A program made the translations under genes and the position numbers. From assembly GCF_000494755.1 (NCBI RefSeq), contig NC_022657.1:1583501-1647500 (forward strand): 64,000 nucleotides of DNA, given 5' to 3'. Under the pieces are notes generated by a model. That model did not search any database. It was not told the DNA's origin and was given only the letters and a program-made list of their open reading frames with translations. The stretch's first letter is position 1. Each line of letters starts with the position of its first letter. Positions 7,359-15,600 of the stretch are shown here, one piece after another. The stretch comes from Amorphoplanes friuliensis DSM 7358 (GTDB taxonomy: Bacteria; Actinomycetota; Actinomycetes; Mycobacteriales; Micromonosporaceae).

Positions 7359-8887
7359 GCGGCGGGCTGCTGGTCGCCGGGACCACCTCCGACGCCGGGA
7401 AGAGTGTGCTCACCGCCGGGATCTGCCGGTGGCTGCACCGCCGCGGGGTCAAGGTGGCGCCGTTCAAGGCGCAGAACATGTCGAACAACTCGGTGGTGGT
7501 GGTCGGCGCCGACGGGCGCGGCGGCGAGATCGGCCGGGCACAGGCCATGCAGGCCGCCGCGTGCGGGATCGCGCCGGACATCCGGTTCAATCCGGTGCTG
7601 CTCAAGCCCGGGAGCGACTTCTCGAGCCAGGTCGTGCTGCTCGGCGAGGCGGTCGACACGGTCACCGCGGGCAACTACCGGTCCTTGCGGCCACGGCTCG
7701 CGGAGGTTGCGCACGCGACGCTGGCTGAGCTGCGCAACGAGTACGACGCGGTGATCTGTGAGGGCGCCGGCAGTCCCGCGGAGATCAACCTGCGGGACGG
7801 CGACTTCGTCAACATGGGTCTGGCGCGGCACGCCGGGCTGCCGGCGATCGTGGTCGGGGACATCGATCGGGGCGGGGTGTTCGCGGCGCTGTTCGGGACC
7901 GTGGCGTTGCTCAGCCCCGAGGACCAGGCGCTGATCAGCGGGTTTGTCATCAACAAGTTCCGCGGTGACCTGGGTCTTCTCCAGCCCGGACTCGACATGA
8001 TCACCGCTGCGACCTCACGGCCGGTGCACGGTGTGCTGCCGTTCAATCTCGAGGTCTGGCTGGACGCCGAGGACTCCCTCGCGTACGGGCGGATGCTCGG
8101 ACGACCCGCCGCGCCGCGCGGCACCGAGTGGTTGCGCGTGGCCGTCGTCCGGCTGCCGCGCATCTCGAACGCGACCGACGCCGAGGCGCTGGCCACCGAA
8201 CCGGGTGTGCAGGTGCGGCTGACGATCGAGCCGGCCGAGATCGCCGACGCCGATCTGGTGGTGCTGCCCGGTTCCAAGGCCACGGTCAGCGATCTGGCCT
8301 GGCTGCGGGAGACCGGCCTCGCCGACTCGATCCAGGTGCACGCCGCTGCTGGGAAACCGCTGCTCGGGATCTGCGGCGGCTTCCAGATGCTCGCCGGCAC
8401 GATCCACGACGACGTCGAGAGCCGCCGCGGGACCGTGCCCGGGCTCGGCCTGCTGCCGGTCGACATCACCTTCGGGGCGCGCAAGACCCTGGCTCGGTCG
8501 CAGGGCGCGGCCTTCGGTCAGGTCCCGGTCCACGGTTACGAGATCCATCACGGGTACGTGTCCGCCGGCGACCCCGAACCGCTGCTCAGGTACGCGGACG
8601 GCACGCCGGAGGGCGCGGTTTCCGGGGCGGTTTCCGGCACGCACTGGCACGGCGCCTTCGAGTCCGACGAGTTCCGCCGCCGGTTCCTGACCGAGGCGGC
8701 GCGGCAGTCGGGCCGGTCCGGCTTTGTCGTTGCACCGAACACCCGCTTCGACCAGGTACGCGAACGCGCGCTCGACGTCCTCGGCGACCTCGTCGAGGAG
8801 CACCTGGACACCGGCGCGCTCTGGCGCCTCATCGAGGAGGGGCCGCCGGGCGGCTTCCCGTTCATCCCGCCGGGCGCCCCCGGATGA
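7355..8887 (+). CDS. cobQ: cobyric acid synthase CobQ (glutamine-hydrolysing)
   Basis: 510 residues. The N-terminal ATP-binding amidoligase domain carries the P-loop-like GTTSDAGKS and [11 protein letters not shown]. The C-terminal class I glutaminase domain has the nucleophile cysteine in [11 protein letters not shown] and the histidine region [11 protein letters not shown]...THWHGAFE. It amidates side chains b, d, e and g of adenosylcobyrinic a,c-diamide to give cobyric acid, the substrate of the overlapping upstream CobD. Both ends overlap neighbours by ATGA, so cobD-cobQ-kinase is one translationally coupled unit. Confidence 0.97.
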   Translation: MSGGLLVAGTTSDAGKSVLTAGICRWLHRRGVKVAPFKAQNMSNNSVVVVGADGRGGEIGRAQAMQAAACGIAPDIRFNPVLLKPGSDFSSQVVLLGEAVDTVTAGNYRSLRPRLAEVAHATLAELRNEYDAVICEGAGSPAEINLRDGDFVNMGLARHAGLPAIVVGDIDRGGVFAALFGTVALLSPEDQALISGFVINKFRGDLGLLQPGLDMITAATSRPVHGVLPFNLEVWLDAEDSLAYGRMLGRPAAPRGTEWLRVAVVRLPRISNATDAEALATEPGVQVRLTIEPAEIADADLVVLPGSKATVSDLAWLRETGLADSIQVHAAAGKPLLGICGGFQMLAGTIHDDVESRRGTVPGLGLLPVDITFGARKTLARSQGAAFGQVPVHGYEIHHGYVSAGDPEPLLRYADGTPEGAVSGAVSGTHWHGAFESDEFRRRFLTEAARQSGRSGFVVAPNTRFDQVRERALDVLGDLVEEHLDTGALWRLIEEGPPGGFPFIPPGAPG

Positions 8888-9492
8888 CCACCGAGACCTA
8901 TGCCGCCCTGGCGCAGCGGATCCTCGCCACCGAGCCACGGCTGGGCGGTGTGCGGCTGGTTGCGGTCGACGGGCCCAGTGGCGCCGGCAAGAGTTGGTTC
9001 GCCGGGCGGCTGGCGAAGGTCGCGAACATTCCGGTCGTGCACACCGACGACCTGCTCGACGGGTGGGAGGACCAGTTCAGCTTCTGGGGGCGGCTCGAGG
9101 AGAAGGTGCTGGAGCCGTTGCGGCGCGGGCGGGCTGCCACTTATCAGCGGTACCTGTGGCATCGGCAGGCGTTCGGGGGCACTCCTGTCACCGTTGAGCC
9201 TGCTGCATGCGTACTGCTGGAGGGTGTGACCGCCGCGCGGCGGGAGATCCGGGACGAGCTGTCGTTCTCGGTTTTTGTCACTGCGCCCGCTGATCTGCGC
9301 TGGCGGCGTGCTCTGGAGCGTGACGGGCGGCATGATGTTGCGTTTCGGGCGTACCTTGAGCGCTGGCGCGTGAACGAGAACGAGCACTTCGCCGCGGACG
9401 CCACCGCCGCACACGCCGACCTCCTGGTCGACGGCGCGGCGGAGGGGGATGACGACTGGTACGAACGGCTCTGGCCGGCGCCGGCGGACTGA
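8884..9492 (+). CDS. P-loop kinase, uridine kinase-like, coupled to cobQ
   Basis: 202 residues starting at ATG 8884, which overlaps the cobQ stop. The Walker A motif is [17 protein letters not shown], and [13 protein letters not shown] resembles the substrate-binding acid region of uridine/pantothenate-type kinases. The family is annotated as uridine kinase, but its tight coupling to cobD-cobQ makes a small-molecule kinase in B12 side-chain supply a reasonable alternative (inference). The ATG was chosen over the long upstream open frame because that frame lies inside cobQ. Confidence 0.85.
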   Translation: MTTETYAALAQRILATEPRLGGVRLVAVDGPSGAGKSWFAGRLAKVANIPVVHTDDLLDGWEDQFSFWGRLEEKVLEPLRRGRAATYQRYLWHRQAFGGTPVTVEPAACVLLEGVTAARREIRDELSFSVFVTAPADLRWRRALERDGRHDVAFRAYLERWRVNENEHFAADATAAHADLLVDGAAEGDDDWYERLWPAPAD

Positions 9493-9532
9493 ACCATGAT
9501 CAGCTGCGGGAGCGGCGGAACGGGGACGGACG

Positions 9533-10603
9533 ATGACGACCGAAGATGACAACCGGCCGGCACGGCGCCGCATCACGCTGACCGGCATCAGCTCGCGCGC
9601 CTGGGAGCACCCCGCCGACCGCGGCGCGCTCACGGCCCTGCGGGAGCTGCGCGGCTTCGACGACGTCGTGAAGGCGTTCTTCGGCATGTGGAACGAGCGC
9701 GGTTTCCGCCTGTCGTTCCTGGCCGGGTCCATCCGCGTCGACCACCGGCAGTATCCGCGCGTCTACCAGCGCTTCACCGAGGCCGCCGCCACGCTCGACG
9801 TGGCCGAGCTGCCCGAGCTCTACGTGAGCCAGTCGCCGATGATCAACGGTCAGGCGATCGGCATGGACAAGCCCTTCATCGTGATCACGACGGCCGCCGT
9901 CGAGAAGCTCGACGACGAGGAGCTCCGCGCGCTGCTCGGTCACGAGATCGGGCACGTCCGCAGCGGTCACGCCGTCTACAAGACGATCATGATGATCCTG
10001 ACCAAGTGGGCCGCGAGTCTCAGCTGGCTGCCCGTCGGCGCCATCGCGCTCCGGGCCATCATCGCCGCGATGTACGAGTGGTGGCGCAAGGCCGAGCTCT
10101 CCGCCGACCGCGCGGGTCTGCTCGCCGGGCAGGACCCCGCGGCGTCGCTGCGCCTGCTGATGAAGCTGGCCGGTGGCGGCGACCTCAGCCAGATCGACAC
10201 GACCGCGTTCCTCGAGCAGGCCGCCGAATACGAGGGCGGCGGTGACCTGCGCGACAGCATCCACAAGCTCGGCATGACCGCGTGGAGCACCCACCCGGTG
10301 CCGGTCGCCCGGGCCAGTGAGCTGCGCAAATGGATCGACTCCGGCGACTACGGCCGGATCCTCGAGGGCGAATACCCGCGTCGTGACTCGGACGGCAACG
10401 CCTCGGTCACCGACGACGTCAAGGCGGCCGCCGACTCGTACAGGCAGTCCTTCAACAGCTCCCAGGACCCGCTGGTCGGGCTGCTCCGCAAGCTCGGTGA
10501 CGGTGCGGCCGACCTGGCCGGATCCGCCGCGCGTGGTGCCCGGGGATGGGCGAGCAAGGGCCGCCGGCCCGAGGAGGAGCCCCCGCCGCCGCCGGCAAGC
10601 TGA
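9533..10603 (+). CDS. M48 family zinc metallopeptidase
   Basis: 356 residues. The zinc motif HEIGH (H137 to H141) lies in LLGHEIGHVRSGH, and the third ligand glutamate is likely in KAELSADRAGLLAG, both typical of M48/HtpX-like peptidases. A weak hydrophobic stretch (residues 158-183, LSWLPVGAIALRAIIAAMY) follows the motif, so membrane association is possible. The C-terminus is Pro/Glu rich. A purine-rich stretch (GGGGACGGA) precedes the ATG. Probably membrane-protein quality control; substrate unknown. Confidence 0.85.
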   Translation: MTTEDDNRPARRRITLTGISSRAWEHPADRGALTALRELRGFDDVVKAFFGMWNERGFRLSFLAGSIRVDHRQYPRVYQRFTEAAATLDVAELPELYVSQSPMINGQAIGMDKPFIVITTAAVEKLDDEELRALLGHEIGHVRSGHAVYKTIMMILTKWAASLSWLPVGAIALRAIIAAMYEWWRKAELSADRAGLLAGQDPAASLRLLMKLAGGGDLSQIDTTAFLEQAAEYEGGGDLRDSIHKLGMTAWSTHPVPVARASELRKWIDSGDYGRILEGEYPRRDSDGNASVTDDVKAAADSYRQSFNSSQDPLVGLLRKLGDGAADLAGSAARGARGWASKGRRPEEEPPPPPAS

Positions 10604-10604
10604 G

Positions 10605-10629
10605 TTGTCCACAGGCCCGTAAGCGGGCC
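10605..10629 (+). promoter_or_regulatory. single DnaA-box-like site and small hairpin
   Basis: TTGTCCACA at 10605-10613 repeats the nine bases found twice before ssb, followed directly by the stem GGCCCG/CGGGCC (10614-10629). It lies in the 61-base gap between the M48 and M20 peptidase genes. One isolated match may be chance. Confidence 0.25.
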
Positions 10630-10664
10630 CCCGCGACCCCGGCCGTCCGGCTTAGGATCGCCTC

Positions 10665-12014
10665 ATGAGCCTCACAGAAGACGAGCTGCGCGCCGCGATC
10701 GCGCGGGAGCTGCCCGGTGTCCGTGCCGACCTCGAGCGGCTGGTCCGCATCCCGGGGATCGCGTTCGACGGCTTCGACCACTCGCACGTCGAGCGGTCCG
10801 CGGAGGCCGTGGCCGAGCTCCTGCGAGGCTGCGGCCTCGAGGTGCAGATCGTCCGCGGTTCGGGTCAGCCCGCCGTCATCGGCACCAAGGCGGCGCCGGC
10901 GGGTGCGCCGACCGTCCTGCTCTACGCGCACCACGACGTGCAGCCGGCCGGCGACCCCGAGATGTGGACCAGCGACCCGTTCGAGCCGGTCGAGCGCGAC
11001 GGCCGGCTCTACGGCCGTGGCGCGGCCGACGACAAAGCCGGTGTGATGGCTCACGTCGCGGCGCTGCGCGCGTTCGGCGACCAGCTGCCGGTCGGCATCG
11101 TGCTCTTCATCGAGGGCGAGGAGGAATACGGCTCCGAGTCCCTCGACGAGCTGCTCCAGACCTACAAGGAGACGCTGCGCTCCGACGTCATCGTCATCGC
11201 CGACTCGGGCAACTGGGACATCGGCGTGCCGGCGCTGACCACCTCGCTGCGCGGCCTGGTCAACTGCTTCGTCGAGGTCAGCACGCTGAGCAACGCCGTG
11301 CACAGCGGCATGTTCGGCGGCCCGGTGCCCGACGCGCTCACCACCCTCGCCCGGCTCATCGCCACCCTGCACGACGAGAACGGCGACGTTGCCATCGCCG
11401 GCCTGGCCGGTCGTGACGGCGCCACCGTCGACTACCCGGAGGACAGGTTCCGCCACGAGGCCGGGATCCTCGACGGCGTCAAGCTGATCGGCGAGGGCCG
11501 GCTCACCGACCGCATCTGGACCAAGCCGTCGGTCTCGGTGCTCGGCATCGACGCCCCGACGGCCGCCGCGGCGCCCAACGCCCTGGTGCCCAAGGCGAGG
11601 GCCAAGCTGAGCGTGCGGCTCGCGCCCGGCGACGACTGGCACTCGGCGTACGACGCGATCCGCGCCCACCTGGAGAAGTTCGTGCCGTGGGGCGCGCACG
11701 TCGAGGTGGCGCTGGAGAGCGGCGGGGCGCCCTGCGTGATCGACGCGACCGGTCCGGCGTACGACGCGGCGCGGTCCGCGTTCCGTGATGCGTGGGACGG
11801 TGTCGCACCCGTCGACATGGGCGTGGGCGGCTCGATCCCGTTCATCGCCACGTTCCAGGAGCTCTTCCCCGACGCGGCGATTCTGGTGACCGGCGTCGAG
11901 GACCCGTACGCCGCAGCGCACGGCCCCAACGAGAGCCTGCATCTCGGTGAGTTCGCGCGGGTCTGCCTCGCCGAGGCGCTGCTCCTGCGCAACGTGGCCG
12001 CCCTGGGCCAGTGA
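10665..12014 (+). CDS. M20 family dipeptidase
   Basis: 449 residues. It carries the M20 metal-binding motifs LLYAHHDVQPAGD and GRGAADDKAGVMAH, the catalytic acid pair in FIEGEEEYGS, and a later ligand histidine in AHGPNESLHL. This matches the CNDP/DapE-like dipeptidase subgroup using two zinc ions. It is cytoplasmic and likely hydrolyses dipeptides or N-acyl amino acids. The start ATG at 10665 follows a weak AGGATCG. The next gene starts one base after its stop, suggesting an operon. Confidence 0.93.
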   Translation: MSLTEDELRAAIARELPGVRADLERLVRIPGIAFDGFDHSHVERSAEAVAELLRGCGLEVQIVRGSGQPAVIGTKAAPAGAPTVLLYAHHDVQPAGDPEMWTSDPFEPVERDGRLYGRGAADDKAGVMAHVAALRAFGDQLPVGIVLFIEGEEEYGSESLDELLQTYKETLRSDVIVIADSGNWDIGVPALTTSLRGLVNCFVEVSTLSNAVHSGMFGGPVPDALTTLARLIATLHDENGDVAIAGLAGRDGATVDYPEDRFRHEAGILDGVKLIGEGRLTDRIWTKPSVSVLGIDAPTAAAAPNALVPKARAKLSVRLAPGDDWHSAYDAIRAHLEKFVPWGAHVEVALESGGAPCVIDATGPAYDAARSAFRDAWDGVAPVDMGVGGSIPFIATFQELFPDAAILVTGVEDPYAAAHGPNESLHLGEFARVCLAEALLLRNVAALGQ

Positions 12015-12015
12015 C

Positions 12016-13473
12016 ATGGCCGCCGAGCTGAGCTGCGACGTTCTTGTTGTCGGCGCCGGCCCCACGGGGCTGATGCTGGCGAACTGGCTGGTGAAGCTCG
12101 GCGTCCGCGTCATCGTCGTGGACGGCAAGGACGGCCCGACCCGGGAGTCGCGGGCGCTGGTGGTCCAGGCGCGCAGCATCGAGATCTACGACCAGCTCGG
12201 CCTGGCCGACGCGGTCCTCGAGGCGGCGCACCGGGCCGAGGCGCTCGCCCCGGGCTTCGGCAGCCGGGTGTTCGGCCGCATCCCGCTCGGACCGCTCGGT
12301 GGTGACCTCACCCCGTACCCGTGGATCGAGATCCTGGAGCAGAGCCGCAACGAGCAGATCCTGTGGGCCAACCTGCAGGCGCTCGGCGGCTCGGTCCGCT
12401 GGGGCACCGCGGTGTCCTCGCTGACGGCCACCGCCGGCCACGTCGAGGCCGTCGTCGGCGACACCACGGTGACGGCCCGCTTCTGCGTCGGCGCGGACGG
12501 GTCCAGCTCCATCGTCCGCAAGACCCGCGACATCGCCTTCGAGGGCGTCACCAACCCGCACACGTTCTACGTCGTCGACGCGACCGCGGTGGGTGGCCTC
12601 GTCGACAACGCGATCAACGTGCGCCCCGGCCAGGCCGACTTCCTCCTCGGCTTCCCGATGCGCGGCCGCGGCAACTGGCGCCTCATCGGCCTGGCCCGCG
12701 GCGACACGCTCCCCGAGGAGGACGCCCGCGCCCGGATGCGCCGCGACTTCGCGGTGACCTACGCCGAGTCCCGCTGGTTCGCCACCTACAAGGTCCACCA
12801 CCGTGTCGCCGCGAAGTTCCGCGACGGCCCGTTCTTCCTGGCCGGCGACGCGGCCCACGTGCACTCCCCGGTCGGCGGTCAGGGCATGAACACCGGCCTC
12901 CAGGACGCCCACAACCTGGCCTTCAAGCTGGCCGACGTGGTGCACGGTCGCGCCGGCGACGCGTGGCTGGACCACTACGAGGTCGAGCGCCGCCCGGTCG
13001 CGCAGACACTGGTGGCGACGACCGACCGGCTGTTCGGCTTCATCACCTCGCAGCAGGCGTCGCTGCGAGCCGTGCGCCGGGCACTCGTGCCGCTGCTCGC
13101 GCCGATCGGGGTCCGTGTGCTGCCACGGTCGTCGGGTGGCTCGCGCGCCTTCGAATACGTCTCGCAGCTCCGCATCCGCTATCGCATGACCCCCGACGCA
13201 CCCCGCGACCCGGTGGTCGGCCGCCGGCTCGCGTGGACGGGCAGCAACCATGAGGTGCTGCGGTCGCTGTCGTGGCAGATCCACGCGTACGGCGGGTTGA
13301 GCGAGTCCGATGCACCTGACCTGGGGCTGCCCGTGCACCTCTTCGACCCCGCTCCCCGGACGCCGCTGCTCCCGGACCGCTTCTACCTCGTACGCCCGGA
13401 CGGCTTCGTGGCCGCAGAAGCACCACCGCCGGAAGCAGCCGAGGTGTTCCGCCGAGCCCTCCCACCACAGTGA
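12016..13473 (+). CDS. FAD-dependent aromatic-type monooxygenase
   Basis: 485 residues. The N-terminal Rossmann motif VLVVGAGPTGLMLAN binds FAD. The middle GADGSSSIVRKT and the second FAD motif FLAGDAAHVHSPVGGQGMNTGLQDAHNLAFKL identify the PheA/TfdB-type hydroxylase family. Such enzymes use NAD(P)H to hydroxylate aromatic rings. ATG at 12016 is preferred over the longer upstream frame because it is one base after the dipeptidase stop. The gene overlaps the HAD gene by GTGA. Substrate unknown. Confidence 0.9.
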   Translation: MAAELSCDVLVVGAGPTGLMLANWLVKLGVRVIVVDGKDGPTRESRALVVQARSIEIYDQLGLADAVLEAAHRAEALAPGFGSRVFGRIPLGPLGGDLTPYPWIEILEQSRNEQILWANLQALGGSVRWGTAVSSLTATAGHVEAVVGDTTVTARFCVGADGSSSIVRKTRDIAFEGVTNPHTFYVVDATAVGGLVDNAINVRPGQADFLLGFPMRGRGNWRLIGLARGDTLPEEDARARMRRDFAVTYAESRWFATYKVHHRVAAKFRDGPFFLAGDAAHVHSPVGGQGMNTGLQDAHNLAFKLADVVHGRAGDAWLDHYEVERRPVAQTLVATTDRLFGFITSQQASLRAVRRALVPLLAPIGVRVLPRSSGGSRAFEYVSQLRIRYRMTPDAPRDPVVGRRLAWTGSNHEVLRSLSWQIHAYGGLSESDAPDLGLPVHLFDPAPRTPLLPDRFYLVRPDGFVAAEAPPPEAAEVFRRALPPQ

Positions 13474-14270
13474 CGCTCGACGCCGTTGTCACCGACCTGG
13501 ACGGCACGATCATCCGCGCCGACGGGACGATCACCGAAGCAACACTGTCTGCCTGCCGCACCCTGCAGGCACGCGGCATCCCCGTGATCGCGGCAACAGC
13601 ACGAACACCTGCGGGCATCCGCGCCCTGACCACCCTGACCCCGCACCTCACCCTGGCGGTCTGCTGCGGCGGCTCCGTCGGGTACGCCCCAGCCGGCGAA
13701 ACCGTCCTGTGGCAGGACGTGGTGCACGCCGACGCGATCAGTGGGCTGCTCGCGTACGTCCGCGAGTCCCTGCCGGGAGCGGGCGTGGCCGCCTACGACG
13801 GCTCGTCCTGGCGGATGACCGAGGAATACCTGGCCATCCGCACCTCACCCCACAACGGCCCGACCGCAGTGGTCCCGATGGAAGCCCTGGCCGACGTCGC
13901 AGCCTGCGGCATGACCCTCTGCCATCCGGTGCTGCGGCCGGAGGAAATCATCGCCGAGCTGGAGCAGCGAGGGCTCGCGCTCAGCCTGAGCTACGCCGGC
14001 CCCGAACTCGTCGAGATCGCCGCAGCCGGCATCGACAAGGCCAGCGGCGTGGCCCGGGCGCTGCGCGAGGTACGGGTGCCGGGGGAGCGTGCGGTGGCCT
14101 TCGGCGACATGCCGATCGACATCCCGATGTTCACTGTGGTCGGCACGTCGGTGGCCATGGCCGACTCCCCACCCGCAGTCCTCTCCGCGGCCACGATGGT
14201 CACCGCGACGGTCGAGGAGGACGGCTTCACCACCGCACTGACCGACCTCGGCCTTCTCCCCCGCGGGTGA
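13470..14270 (+). CDS. HAD-superfamily phosphatase (Cof type, subclass IIB)
   Basis: 266 residues. Motif I is VVTDLDGTII (nucleophile D), motif II is VIAATART, and motif IV is VAFGDMPIDIPMF. IDKASGVARAL supplies the catalytic lysine. The cap between motifs II and III is the IIB type seen in Cof/YidA sugar-phosphate phosphatases. Starts with GTG overlapping the monooxygenase stop, so the dipeptidase-monooxygenase-HAD trio is probably one operon. Substrate not predictable from sequence. Confidence 0.9.
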   Translation: MTLDAVVTDLDGTIIRADGTITEATLSACRTLQARGIPVIAATARTPAGIRALTTLTPHLTLAVCCGGSVGYAPAGETVLWQDVVHADAISGLLAYVRESLPGAGVAAYDGSSWRMTEEYLAIRTSPHNGPTAVVPMEALADVAACGMTLCHPVLRPEEIIAELEQRGLALSLSYAGPELVEIAAAGIDKASGVARALREVRVPGERAVAFGDMPIDIPMFTVVGTSVAMADSPPAVLSAATMVTATVEEDGFTTALTDLGLLPRG

Positions 14271-14360
14271 CCCTTCCCGGCGCGCCGCACCCTTGCGAGT
14301 GACCGCCGCCGAGTTCGCCCTAGACGGCATCACGCAGGTGGTGGGGTCGTCAGGAAGGAA

Positions 14361-14404
14361 GCCGGAACCACGCCGGAACGACGCGGGAACGACGCCGGAA
14401 TCGG
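14361..14404. repeat. four tandem copies of an 11-bp repeat
   Basis: Units GCCGGAACCAC, GCCGGAACGAC, GCGGGAACGAC and GCCGGAATCGG follow each other at 14361, 14372, 14383 and 14394. They sit about 55 bases upstream of the SOS box and could be either slippage or regulator half-sites. Confidence 0.6.
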
Positions 14405-14456
14405 ACTCGCTGGATCGGGTGAGTCAGGTGCGCAGCCGAGATCATTCCTGTTAGGA

Positions 14457-14474
14457 TTCGAACATGAGTTCGAA
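14457..14474 (+). promoter_or_regulatory. LexA-type SOS box overlapping a start codon
   Basis: TTCGAAC-ATGA-GTTCGAA is an exact match to the actinobacterial LexA operator TCGAAC-N4-GTTCGA, extended by one base pair on each side. The ATG of the following small gene is the first three of the four centre bases, so LexA binding would cover the start codon. Confidence 0.85.
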
Positions 14475-14670
14475 TGATGCTCTCGCGGCGCTCCGTGCCG
14501 CCGGCAGTGCTCTGGGGGACGTCGACGTCTCCGGGTGGGACGAATCCGCCCTCACCGACAAGCTCGCTGAATTGTCCGACGCCCTCTGCCAGCTCGACGC
14601 GCAGGTCAGCCGCGTGGCTGACGCCGTCCGAGCCCGCGGTTACCGGATCGCGGAGCCTGTCGCCGCCTGA
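14464..14670 (+). CDS. 68-residue DUF222/13E12-like N-terminal remnant
   Basis: The protein reads ALAALRAAGSALGDVDVSGW then LTDKLAELSDALCQLDAQ. This helical pattern resembles the first 50 residues of DUF222 (13E12 repeat) proteins, which normally run to 400 or more residues and end in an HNH nuclease domain. Here a stop follows at residue 68, so it is either a truncated copy or a small stand-alone relative. Genes of this family in mycobacteria are known to carry SOS boxes, which fits the operator over its start. Function unknown. Confidence 0.55.
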   Translation: MSSNDALAALRAAGSALGDVDVSGWDESALTDKLAELSDALCQLDAQVSRVADAVRARGYRIAEPVAA

Positions 14671-14809
14671 CTTTGTTCCATGTCCCCGGGCTTGCCGTCC
14701 GGTGCACCCCGTCGCCACGAGATGCACCGGACGGCAGACCCACCACCGTTCACCCGGAGCAGCCGGTCCTCACCGACCGGCTCACCTCCGGAACGGCCGA
14801 CTCCGGGCC

Positions 14810-14945
14810 GGTTCTTCGGACCTGCTGGTTCTTCGGATCGGCTGGTCCTTTGGACCTGCTGGTTCTTCGGACCTGCTGGTTCTTCGGACCTGCTGGTTCT
14901 TCGGACCTGGTGGTTCTTCGGACCTGCTGGTCCTTTGGTTCGGCT
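14810..14945. repeat. eight tandem copies of a 17-bp repeat
   Basis: The unit GGTTCTTCGGACCTGCT starts at 14810, 14827, 14844, 14861, 14878, 14895, 14912 and 14929, in strict 17-bp register with a few substitutions. Each unit can fold into a tiny stem (for example GGTCC-TTT-GGACC in unit 3). Because 17 is not a multiple of three, every frame is used in turn, so it is unlikely to be coding. Copy number probably varies between strains. Confidence 0.9.
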
Positions 14946-15600
14946 GCCCCCGGGCGGACCGGTTCGGCGCCACGGTCACCGGCTCGACCCGTCGGGCTTT
15001 TCGCGCGGGTCGGTCCGGGCTCGGTGGCCGAGCGGTCCGCTTGCCGGGTCGGAGTCGGGCTCCCGGGACGCTTCCGCACAGATTTGCGCCTGGTCCTTCC
15101 CGGCCAGGCGACGAGCACGGGCCGGCCGCTGCCAAGACGGTCGGCCCGGCAAGTCCCACCGGCAGGCCGGTCCCACCGGCCACCGACCGGCAACTTGCCG
15201 CCTGGTTGGCCCGGTGTGGTCAGCCCGGCGGCCGGCTGACCCGGCGGTCGAGTTGCTTCGCCCTGCGGCGCCCTCGCGCGGAGCGCGGTCACCAACTCGG
15301 TAGCCGCCGGCTTGGCGGCGAGCGGCCGGGCCGGGTTTGGGCAGCCGGCTAGGTGGCTCGCCGGGCCTGGCCGACGGCTGGTCTTTGAAAGATAGGCGGG
15401 CCGTGGTTGGCCGAGCTTGGTGATTGGCCGAGCTTGGCGGCCGGCTGAGCTGCAGTTGGCTGAGTTGGCAGCTGGCAGCTGCAGCCGGCTGAGCTTGGCG
15501 GCCTGCCGGGACAGGGCTGCGGGCCGGTGTCGACCGCTTCACGGGGGAGTGTGTCGCCACCGGCCCGCGAATGTCGTACCCGGCTGCCAGGATGGGGTTT
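14946..15600. other. non-coding GC-rich stretch with imperfect short repeats
   Basis: About 650 bases before the ligase gene without a convincing gene. Between 15409 and 15502 the motif GGCCGAGCTTGG and variants (GGCTGAGCTTGG, GGCTGAGTTGG) recur four to five times, with CAGCTGGCAGCTGCAG palindromes between them. Open frames here look like composition artefacts. Confidence 0.5.

Noticed and set aside
10605..10613. Replication origin signal
   Set aside because: One DnaA-box match in a 61-base gap, with no dnaA, dnaN or AT-rich unwinding region.
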